DNA from: Hirundichthys speculiger
Taxonomy: Eukaryota; Chordata; Actinopteri; Beloniformes; Exocoetidae
Length of the DNA stretch: 64,000 bases
Assembly (NCBI GenBank): GCA_018398805.1
Contig: JAGFBZ010000289.1
Location: forward strand, 4,791,001-4,855,000
Direction of reading: 5' to 3'
The notes under the pieces were generated by a model, which worked only from the letters and a program-made list of their open reading frames with translations, was not told the DNA's origin and searched no databases. Within the stretch, counting starts at the first letter, position 1. Every line of letters starts with the position of its first letter. This document shows, one piece after another, positions 53,721 through 64,000 of the stretch. Both the position numbers and the translations under genes were made by a program.

Positions 53721-53813
53721 AAACAGGAAAAATGTAGTCTGATTTAATGTCAGTTAGTGGGGGGGAAAAGGTTTTGTCTTTTTATACAATGTATGTAACT
53801 TCTAGTTTCAACT

Positions 53814-54532
53814 CATCAGGACAAACTCAGAGATCACATATCAAAGCCCTAACAAGCCCAACCCTTCTGAAACAAGGTTAAAAAAAAAAACCCACCACTA
53901 CTAAACAGTGCCAACACAGTTTGATGAAACACATGATTTCATGAAGATCACACTGAGACACCCAACAGAAAAACTGAAAAGATGAAACACAAGGGAGGGG
54001 ATGCAATGACCTTGGAAATGACACTATGATCACAATGCCCTGTTGTGTGCATTTTTTTTATAGGTTATGCCATAAGAACTCCAAATTTGTGTCGACAATG
54101 TTCAAATGAATGTATTTTTGATAAACAGAGCCAAGTTGTTGCTATTGAATTTTCCTTACAAATGTTTATTTCAGAAGGTAAGAAAATCACTATTCTGCAC
54201 CAAAAAAAGTCTCCCTGCTGCTGTCATTCACTTTCCCACAAAAATACATGGCAAAGTGAGAGCACATGCACATTCATGCAAAATGATGTGTGTGAACTGT
54301 GTAATGCTTATTACTGGGATAGCCTTCTGATATCTGTTTCACTCATTACCATGATAATTGGCACTCTACTGCACAGAATAAGAGCCTGGTGGATTTAGAC
54401 AGAATGACTTGAGGAGAAGGAAAGGGGCACAGTGCAAAGCATCACAGCAAGTGTCATATTTAACAGAGTTCTATTTTCCTCCAAAACTGGAGAAAATGTG
54501 CACCAGGTGGTCTACAGTCATTCATCTTTTTT
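53814..54532. other. Intergenic DNA without recognised genes
   Basis: The frames at 54045-54398 and 54106-54330 are not protein-like and have no splice context. No repeat family was recognised. Confidence 0.45.
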
Positions 54533-54540
54533 CTCTATAA

Positions 54541-54922
54541 CAGAGATTCCCAAAGTGTGGGCCGCGGCCCCCTGGTGGGCCGTTGCGGTACTGCAGGTGG
54601 GCCGTGAGAGGTTATTAAAATTAAACAAATATGTTTTAAATCCTCAGTCTTTTTTAAATATGTTTTGAATTACTGTAAAATATTAATGACATGATTTAAA
54701 AACATTAAGAAGTAACAAAACAAACCAGTTAAGTGTTATTCTACCATCATCTTAACTTAATATGACAAGTGTCACCTTATTTGTTGACCCCTCACATTAA
54801 TGTCAGAACATAGCTTCTAGTCCTGAATGTTGATCACAGTTGTGATAAAAGGTTTGGGTGGGCCGCTGAGATTTTTCACATTTCAAATTGGGCCTTAGAA
54901 TTCTGAAGTTTGGGAATGGCTG
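54541..54922. mobile_element. hAT-type MITE with perfect 8-bp target duplication
   Basis: Begins CAGAGATTCCCAAAGTGTGG and ends GAAGTTTGGGAATGGCTG, an imperfect inverted repeat of the CAGNGATTCCCAAA type. It is flanked on both sides by CTCTATAA (54533-54540 and 54923-54930), a perfect 8-bp duplication. GTGGGCCGCGGCCCCCTGG near the left end and GTGGGCCGCTGAGATTT near the right are mutually related. 382 bp, non-coding. A truncated relative starts at 38955. Confidence 0.92.
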
Positions 54923-55093
54923 CTCTATAAGATTTGATAGTGCCTTGACTTGTCAAAAAAGAAACAAAACGAAATTCTTGGTAATGATTTGGGCAAGGGA
55001 TGATATTGCTCTCAGAACTTTCAAACACACACATCAACACACAAACATATACTGTACATGCATACGAACAACATATATATTCATACATATATA

Positions 55094-56714
<1,621 letters not shown>

Positions 56715-56716
56715 TA

Positions 56717-56724
56717 TGTATGTA

Positions 56725-56762
<38 letters not shown>
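56717..56762. repeat. TATG/TG/TA microsatellite
   Basis: TGTATGTATG runs into TGTGTGTG and then about 13 TA units. With the A/T/CA-rich run at 55060-55092 it forms the two halves of the simple repeat into which the Tc1 element jumped. Confidence 0.9.
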
Positions 56763-56768
<6 letters not shown>

Positions 56769-56977
56769 AAATGGCCATAATGCTCAGCCGTACCAATGAC
56801 CAATTTCTGCTTTACAAAGGTTTTTTCTGCTGCCATATGCAATAAAACGCTGTCTTGCAACCCAACCATTATATGTTTTTATCATTAACAAAAAGTATTT
56901 TCTTTTTGTCTCTTTTCACAGCTCACTTGAATTTTAAGCATGCAGCTTCAGGGAGCAGCAATGACCTTAGTTTGGTA

Positions 56978-57222
56978 TACAGTGATCCCTTATTTTTCGC
57001 GGTTAACAGGGACCCCACTGCGAAAATCAAAATCTGCGAACGGGAGCCGGAGCCCCCCGAGCCTAAATAATGTGTTTAAAATATATGTTTCAAAACTGCA
57101 AAAAAGTATTGAGGCACTGCAGCGAAACAAGACAAAGGCTCAACTGTGGTCTTTCTGTTACCTTCACAGCCTCTGGTTTTCGAACCGTAGTAAAGAAACT
57201 GCTGGTATTGTGCTATTTTTGG
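56978..57222 (+). mobile_element. CAGTGATCCC-family miniature element, copy C (left part)
   Basis: TACAGTGATCCCTTATTTTT begins the copy at 56978, with the intact terminal sequence. CGCGGTTAACAGGGACCCC, AGGCACTGCAGCGAAACAAG and TTTCTGTTACCTTCACAGCC follow. Similarity ends after GCTGGTATTGTGCTATTTTTGG at about 57222. The right half and terminus are missing. Confidence 0.85.
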
Positions 57223-57534
57223 TAATTGTAACACATCCAAAACTGTTAAACAATATTGTTTGATTAAAAAAAAGAAAAACATTCAGTCTGTTTTTACTTT
57301 AAACTCATCATATATGGATGAATAAGGATGGCTAATAAAATGGACCTTACTTCTTAACACACAGGATTTCATTTAGTGTTGCTCTGCATCGTGGAGGATG
57401 GCCCAATCCACCACTCAATCAGGAGGTCCCTCAGTGTCTTAAAAGGACACCATGCCACAGCAACCAAATGATCTCTGCTAATGACTACAGTCAAACTGAA
57501 CAAACCAACAGGAAAGAAGTGCAGTTTTTGTTGC

Positions 57535-57990
57535 CAGAAGAAGTTTGGAGATCTCCTGGCGACGATGAGGTGACTTTTCTCTTCCTATCTTCCTCTCTGG
57601 CTTCGCTGTGGCGTTCTGAATGTGTTAATGGGTTCAGAAAAAAAAAGCTGTTTTCAAGGCTGACTTTTAAATGTAAAAAGATATTTATTTTCAAGGAAAA
57701 GTAGGCACAATAACAGACTCCTGCAGCAGTCTGGGATCTCCTAGAATTGAATTGGTAGGAAGAATAGAGCACATACAGACGAGAGAAAGCTTTATACCCA
57801 TAGCCAGGTCTAAATTCAGGACAAGTTTGGAATCAATCAAAAGCTTCTCCTGATAGTTTCCAACATGTTTTTCTCTCTGGACAATTTCTGGGATTTCTGA
57901 TAAGAGACAGGATACACTCCCTAACTGATCACGGATCCTCCAAATTTGTAAAGCCTGGGAACGTGTCCTTGAAAACATCCTTATCCTTAT
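57535..57990 (+). repeat. Dispersed module of unknown class, copy 2
   Basis: AGAAGAAGTTTGGAGATCTC, CTGGCGACGATGAGGTGACT, CTCTCTGGCTTCGCTGTGG, GGGTTCAGAAAAAA, GACTTTTAAATGTAAAAAGA and ACAGACTCCTGCAGCAGTCT match copy 1 at 41300-41620. Beyond 57740 the two copies are less alike. It again lies downstream of a left half of a CAGTGATCCC element, here about 310 bp away. Confidence 0.65.
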
Positions 57991-60900
57991 ACATCCTTAT
58001 ACAAGAGAAGCAAACAAACTCAATAAACTCAGGGAAAAAAAGGCCTAACAGCAGGCCTTACAGCTGTTAAAGCCACTGTTAAAGAGCCGTAATTGAACTT
58101 TATAATTAAAAAGGTAAATATCATGTAAATATCAGGTATATATCATGTTTTTCAGACACTACAGAAGTAAGAACCCTTTTTTTATGTCATGGGCAGTTAT
58201 TGTGAAAAATACATCAAGATAAAGCTTTAAAAAACATTGCAGATTTAGTTCAGGCAGTGGAACAGTCTAAATCCTGATTCATAACATTTTAATTTTATTT
58301 ATCTCTCCTCACCTCAAACTTCCTCTTACTGTAAGTGCCTGACTCCTGTTGAGGTGCATTGGAATTTTTCATTGGTAATCTGAGGGGGGATTTAGTCTCC
58401 CAGATTAAGTATAATGAGATCTGCTCAGGAACAGAGGCCTCAAACGCATGACACAAAGGCAGGTGGAGATTAATCCAAGGTTTGGTGTGTGACTACAGAC
58501 TGAACCACCAGAGGTTGCTTAAACCTGATACAGGTAAGCTTTAACAAGACTCTAAATATTTCTTTACCACAAGGAGACATGCATCATACCCCTGCATGAC
58601 CATTTTGTTAATACTTACCTTCATCTAGGCCCATGGAAGGTGGTACTTCTACAGACAAATATGCATTTGTAGTGTATTCACCAGAATCATTGTAGAGTGC
58701 AAAAACACACACTATGTGTTGCATTTTAGTCAAGTAATTCAGTTTGTTTCTTCTTATAATTCTTGGTTTCTTTGTTAAATCAAAACATAATGTGACAGAT
58801 TTAAGTAACCCATTGAGGCTCTTGGTATCCTTTCATGGCTTGTTTGTGTAACTGAAAGTGTCAGCGAATGTCAATGTTGAGGTCCCAGCACAAACCGGGC
58901 CAATCCAGACTACTGACACTGGAGTTGGTCCTCACTGTTTAGCTTAAGGAGAAATAAACAAAATCAAAAGAACCACTTGGAAAACATCATGATTTGGCAA
59001 TGTCAACTGCATGAGATGACACACTTTGCTGTAGCACATCACCATGGTAACATTGAGGGTGTTTTATTTTTGTTGCCATTATTTTTCCTTTGGTAAGCAC
59101 TTCTTCTGAGTGGATTTGGTGCACCAAAGAGTAAGTCTGAAGTCACTTCCAAAAACATGTAGCTGCATGATTATTTTTTACCACTTACCACTTTTCCATT
59201 TGTCACTTTGCTTGGAACTCCATTTCTCATTTTTCCCTTATTTTTTCCACCTTGTCCCAAATATCCTTCCGCGTGTATTCAGCTTGTGTTTTCTCCTGCT
59301 TCTTTCTCTGACTGGAGATCTTGCTGAAGCTCCTCATTGCAGTCCTTCCAGCAAAGCATTTTTAGATGGAATTTCGCTGCCTGTTGCCTGTGCTTTTGTC
59401 TGCATTATTAACTCAAGCTCAACTTTTATTCTTCCACTCTGTCTCCTGTGCACCACTCCAGGGGTCATCTTTTGAGCTAGAAAAACATTTCTATTATTTT
59501 TGTGTGTTAAGCTCCAGAATTGTTTTACTTGCCCTCACAGAATCCACTTCTGACCTCTTTGTTAAAATGAACAGAGGTGAATTGCCCACAGGGAGCTTGG
59601 TTTGTATTAATCACAATGACTGTGACTGAACCACAGGGATTTATCAATGAGACGCCAGGCAGCTGAATGACAGCTCCAGTGTCTGCTATTGATCCAGCAG
59701 ACTACAAATGCTATGTGGGGCAAATTGCAAATAATTTCACCATCTTGGAAAGGACACAACAGATGTGACTGCAACTGTGTGTATTAGAAAGTTGAACAAG
59801 GATAGTAAATCAACAGAACTACAATAACAGAGCAGAAATAAATATTCATCCTGACTTGGATACATCACAAAAAAAATCAGCTTTCAACCATGTAGTCAAA
59901 CACGAATAACTAAAACAGTAGCCAAGAATATAAAACTGAGTTTCAAAATCCTAAAGGAATGGACAGTATCCCCTGGTATTACAGATCTCAGATCAGTTCA
60001 AATAAATATGTCGGTAACAGAGGTTTTTTGTTTGATTTTTTTTAAAAATCACTTTTTAATCACAAAATTAGTTATTTTTCTGCTGTGAACAAACTTAACA
60101 TCACTGAATTGAAATTTTAATGGGAGATGTTTTTGTTGTCAGTGCACCTGAGATATAAGTGCAATGTGGTGATGCTACTGGACTGCTACTGGGGGGACTG
60201 TTTATGGGATAAATACTGTCACAGTGCGTCCATTAATGCCAGCAATCTCTGGTAAATGTTTGATAGACTATTAGGTAAAAAGTGAGAGGGTGTCAGCGGT
60301 GGTCCTCTATGAACATTGGTCTGAACAAAATCAATTCACCAAGCATCCACTGACAGCAGTGACTCCTCTGGCTTCAGCTTTCTCAGCTGGTGTGCAGCCC
60401 TCTAACCCCTGCGGTCAGGCTGTGCTGCGCAATCTGTTATGAATCGCCGCCACTCTGGCCAGTGAGAGTGGTCCCACCAGAAAACCATTGCATGGTATAG
60501 AAGCATCCCAGAGGCATCTGGTCTGCTCTGCTAAAGATATGAGCCAAGTCTATTTTGGTGCTCAGCCGCAGCTAAATCTTATTCTTTGAGATGTTGCGTA
60601 GCCCCTCCAATGTAAGCATTATTACGTCTTGCTACCACTACAGTTTAAGTAGGCATCCTGAATTCTTCCTATTCTGGGATCCATTTGGGATGCATTTCAG
60701 TAGTGAAGGCAAAAATACACAGCCAAAACCCTTTTTTTTTTTAATTTGAGGATAATGTATTGTAGTGTATCTCTTTATAAAATTATAGTAATAGCTGCAA
60801 GACCAGCTTTTGTTTGACTGAAATTCCACAGCATCGTGGAGTCTGGATATCAACTCACCTTCAAGGTTTGATTGACATGTAACTAATAAAATGAGTTAAC

Positions 60901-61560
60901 TGGAAGCATTTCAGTCCTACAACCATTTGCTACACAGCTAATTTGCATTCCTATGTACACTAACAAGAAAATCATTGCTGTGTGAATGTTATAACGGGCG
61001 TAGGGAGGTGCTAGGATGGATAAACATCAGCGTTTGTATTCAGAATGCAGTGTTGTTAGATAAAAGCTATTAAAATATTGATGATGGATGATAAGTGAAA
61101 CAAATGACAGGAAGATGCTGATGGTGAGTAATCAAATGGATACAGCAGACCCTTGAGATGAAATCAACTTTTTAATGGAGGAACCTGTACCAAAGTAGTG
61201 TCCTGAAAGAGGTGCTGAACAAGAAAAACTAAGGATCCATGGAAGAGAGATGATGGGGTTAATGAAGGGTGTGTAGAGAGATCTGAAAGCAAAGTGAGAG
61301 AAGGAGGTTTACAGGAAAAAGAGAGCATGCTCCAGCAAAATAATGTACATGTTGTGTGTTCAGGGATGAAAACAAAAAATCACATCCTTTAAGGAGTAGT
61401 GATCTAAGCACGGACAGAGCAAATGAGCTGAGCGGCTCCTGCTCAGAAGGATGATGAACACTCTTTCCCTGCACCGTGTCACAAAGACCTCCTTGAACCC
61501 AGAACTTTCCTGTCACAGCCCTGCAGTCTAAACCTGCACATCAGTTTTACCAATATCTTT
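57991..61560. other. Long intergenic stretch without recognised genes
   Basis: Nothing convincing was found on either strand. The 121-codon plus-strand frame at 59110-59475 is hydrophobic but has no start/splice context and no family resemblance. Stretches around 58300-58550 and 60330-60540 are of more even composition than their surroundings and could be conserved non-coding DNA, but I cannot test this. Confidence 0.4.
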
Positions 61561-61639
61561 CCCTTCATTGGGACACATTAAAAACCCCTCAGCCTTCCCC
61601 TCCCTCCTGTTTTTCTCCAGCAGTCACTGAATTGGCAGG

Positions 61640-62090
61640 CTAGGAAGAAGGAAGGAGAACCAGGCTGCAGGTCCAGATGGCATCAACCCTAGGGAAGTGA
61701 ACACCTATAAATAACAGCTATGTGGGACTCTGCAGCACCTTTTCAACCTTAGTGTGAGATAGAAACAGGTGCCATCACTTTGGAAGACATCTTTTTCCAG
61801 TACCTAAAAAATCTGATCCATCTGCTTTCAAGAGCTATGGAACTGTTGCCCTAACATCCCACATAGTGGAAGTCCTGGAGAGACACTTATTGTCCACTCA
61901 GGTAATCAAGTAAGAGTCTCTCAGCACTCACTGCAGTTTGCTTAATGTCCCGGGGTTGGAGTTGAAAGTGCCATTATCAGCCAGCTTCTGCAGGTCTACA
62001 CTCACCTGGACAAAGCATGTGGCACTGTGAGCACCGTGTTCTTGATAATTGACTGCCTCACAGACCAGACCGCAGTTTTATGTGATCAGA
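61640..62090 (+). mobile_element. L2/CR1-type LINE reverse-transcriptase relic
   Basis: The plus-strand reading NQAAGPDGINPREVN, LCGTLQHLFNLSV, VPSLWKTSF (then a one-base shift), PVPKKSDPSAFKSYGTVALT and HIVEVLERHLLST follows the order of RT motifs 1-2 in L2/CR1-type elements (GPDGV.P, W..S...PVPKK, R.VALTS). Two in-frame stops and at least one frameshift show it is dead. The catalytic palm is degraded: HLDKACGTVSTVFL lies where an SSAFNT-like motif would be. It is cut off by the miniature element at 62162. Confidence 0.75.
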
Positions 62091-62161
62091 GCGGTATGAG
62101 CGGGACGGCAGTTGTCATTGCAGTCATCAGTGTCAGAGTAGGGGAACTCAAAATATTCACA

Positions 62162-62848
62162 TATAGTGATCCCTCTGCCAATTCACGCTTTAAGTTCCGC
62201 GGTTTTAGTTATTTGCATATTTTTCAGAAATATATAATATTATAAAAAAAATCAAGAAAAAATCGCAGAAACATCACAGGATGTTGTGCACGTTCTCTCA
62301 CAGCGAAGAAATGTTGTGAGCCAGCCTGGCCCCTTTAAGAAGGTGGCCTTATAGTAATGGAGTGTGTGTGTCGTGGGACGGCAGAATGAAAACAGAGTTA
62401 GATGAAAAGTTGAGTGAGCATAAACAGCAGCCCAGTGTGTATAGATTTACATTCTCTGTTAACCGTCAGGAGGCGAACAATACAACCTGTGTGATATTAC
62501 AAGTTCCTGCAGTACCAGAATAAAGTGCCTGTTCCATGCAGAGAAAACCAGACTGTTTCTTTTGTGGTTGTTAGCATGTTAGCTGCTAATTACTAGCCAA
62601 AAATAACACAATACGAGCGGTTCCTTTACTACGGTTCAGAGACCAGAGGCTGTGAAGGTAACAGAAAGACTCACAGTTGAGCCTTTGTCTTGTTTCGCTG
62701 CAGTGCCTCGCTACTTTTTTGCGGTTTTTAAACATATTTTAAACACATTATTTATGCTCGGGGGGCTCCGGCTGCCTTTTGCGGATTTTGGTTTTCGCTG
62801 GGGGGGGCACCGGTCCCCATTAATCGCAAAAAATAAGGGATCACTGTA
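62162..62848 (-). mobile_element. CAGTGATCCC-family miniature element, copy D (full length)
   Basis: A full-length copy in minus orientation. TATAGTGATCCCTCTGCCAA starts at 62162 and AATAAGGGATCACTGTA ends at 62848, so both terminal repeats with TA edges are kept. It contains the same landmarks as copies A-C in reverse complement (GTGAAGGTAACAGAAAGAC, TTGTCTTGTTTCGCTGCAGT, AAGTGCCTGTTCCATGCAGA). It is 687 bp with no coding capacity and follows directly on the LINE RT relic. Confidence 0.88.
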
Positions 62849-64000
62849 CTCTGGGCATTATACTGTTAAAAAAGAAAAAAAGAAGTATCTTTAATTATTA
62901 GACTCCGATTTAAAATGAAATGATACTGTCCAATGCAATACCTTAAACAGCACTTTTCTTTGCCATGACTGTGGGCTCTACGTTTAAACTGAAATCCACA
63001 CTATATTGCATCTTTATCTGTTGTCAATGGAACCACTTATGGGTGAAGCCAATAACACCAATTCTAGTGAGAAATCTTGGATTGTGGCAATTGTATAGAG
63101 GCTTATTTGATATGTACCAACTGACTTTATTAGCACACATATTGACCATAGGGATGTCATTCTGTGATCGAAGAAGGAAAATCTTCCCCACCAAATGGCA
63201 AAAACTGCTCATGCGTAGCTTGATGACAACCTTCCTATCAAGCCTTTCCAATATGTGCCAGATCAACTTTCATCCACAAGGATGGCATGCACTCAGACCA
63301 ATGGGAACCTCACTATGACCAGAATTTTTCAGAAACAGAATTGGCAGGGGAAGAAATGTGATGCCCATAATATATTCTGGGTCCTTTCAGTGAAGGACAT
63401 TGAGAGATTGATTTGCTGGGGCTGAAATAAAGCAGTTTACCCTTTCAGATCCATCTGACAGCTGCACCGTGTGTGTTGTTACCAGAGCCATTCTACCCAA
63501 TAATAAATTAAGAATATTGCTGTTCTCCTTCAACGCCCACTCTCCCAGTGTGGGAAACAGATCCTACAGGCACTGACGACGGAAATATGACAGATTAAAT
63601 TGTGCCCTCCTCTGCTGGTGCCTGTCTTTCTCACATTTTCTCCTGTTCTTTCTACATGTTCACCTCTTTTCTCCTCCTCTGGTCATTGTGGGGTGATATC
63701 AGCCGGCTAATTCAGATCAGGTTTAATCTGATTTGTCATCAGGCGCTCAAAGTGGCACAAGTCACACCCTCCCTTCTTTCTTATTGCCTCAATTTATCAT
63801 GACCTTCCCAAAGCTCAGTCTAGCCAGTGTGTCTCATTATTGCACCATGGGATACTGACACACACACAACACAAACAGTAAAATATATACACATGCAATT
63901 CACAGATAATTAACACGAGCACATGAATACAAATAAACACATAACATCATCCTGCTTTCTTGTTGTTCACATATGCACACTCGCATACACTTGCATACAA
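62849..64000. other. Intergenic DNA at the right edge
   Basis: No gene is recognised. The overlapping opposite-strand frames at 62965-63318 and 63024-63266 are chance frames or a worn repeat; I could not match them to a family. The last 150 bp are rich in ACAC/ACATA words. Confidence 0.45.

Larger units (their letters stand above)
53035..53813 (+). mobile_element. Sleeping Beauty-like Tc1 remnant, internally deleted
   Basis: The left end TACAGTTGAAACTAAAAGTTTACATACAC (TA at 53035-53036) carries the SB-type outer direct repeat, and a second copy (GTCAGAAGTTTACATAC) lies at about 53412-53428, giving the IR/DR layout once the LINE insertion between them is discounted. The right end GTATGTAACTTCTAGTTTCAACT mirrors the left. 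A short transposase piece remains (see 53560-53720). Most of the coding region is deleted, so it is non-autonomous. Confidence 0.85.

Noticed and set aside
54045..54398. 117-codon frame as a membrane protein
   Set aside because: Random-looking composition, overlapping frame on the same strand, no family or gene context.
59110..59475. 121-codon hydrophobic frame
   Set aside because: Hydrophobicity comes from T-rich DNA; no signal-peptide/TM arrangement, splice sites or family resemblance.
63024..63266. Opposite-strand frames at 63 kb that looked protein-like
   Set aside because: Both strands are open over the same interval and neither shows a known motif; no evidence to choose one.

Overview
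This window is vertebrate nuclear DNA, almost certainly from a ray-finned (teleost) fish. The evidence is an exon-intron gene with GT-AG splice sites, a high density of Tc1-type DNA transposons with DD34E transposases, hAT-type miniature elements with 8-bp target duplications, tRNA-derived SINEs with (ATCC)n tails, L1-, L2/CR1- and R2/R4-type LINE relics, and abundant homopolymers and microsatellites. There are no prokaryotic operons, CRISPR arrays or recognisable RNA genes. The species cannot be named from the sequence alone.

Genes. (1) The left end holds the last three coding exons of a short-chain dehydrogenase/reductase that reads best as dhrsx, plus strand, exons 1302-1509, 5273-5480 and 8645-8812. 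The splice phases agree, the catalytic Ser and Tyr-x3-Lys are present, and the upstream exons lie outside the window. (2) At 46034-47116 there is an uninterrupted 360-codon reading frame on the plus strand with a good start context, a polyadenylation signal 150 bp after the stop and an imperfect internal protein repeat. I do not recognise its family. It is the best candidate for something undescribed here. No other convincing host gene was found; the rest of the long open frames are shadows or transposon fragments.

Layout. 1-10 kb: dhrsx, whose introns carry a broken Tc1 element (3198-4771), a near-perfect 51/50-bp foldback (4951-5085) and a CAGTGATCCC-family miniature element (5868-6678). 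10-20 kb: intergenic DNA with SINEs, a poly-C/poly-A block and a dispersed repeat that recurs at 52 kb. 21-24.8 kb: nested fossils. An L1 relic on the minus strand is split by a SINE and by an R2/R4-type LINE relic on the plus strand, and the latter holds a 33-bp retro-insertion with a 13-bp target duplication. 27-34 kb: two old Tc1 relics, a (ACT)n microsatellite and SINEs. 37-41 kb: hAT and pogo-type transposase relics and a second miniature-element copy. 44-48 kb: the unknown gene between two hAT-type miniature elements with recognisable 8-bp duplications. 51-57 kb: a GGGTTA-rich inverted-repeat element with an internal minisatellite, a Sleeping Beauty-like Tc1 interrupted by a LINE, a hAT miniature element with a perfect 8-bp duplication, and a nearly complete Tc1 element (55094-56714) whose transposase has only two in-frame stops. 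57-64 kb: one more dispersed-repeat copy, an L2/CR1-type RT relic and a full-length CAGTGATCCC element.

The genes do not form a pathway. The window is a short gene end plus a single-exon orphan in a transposon-rich landscape.
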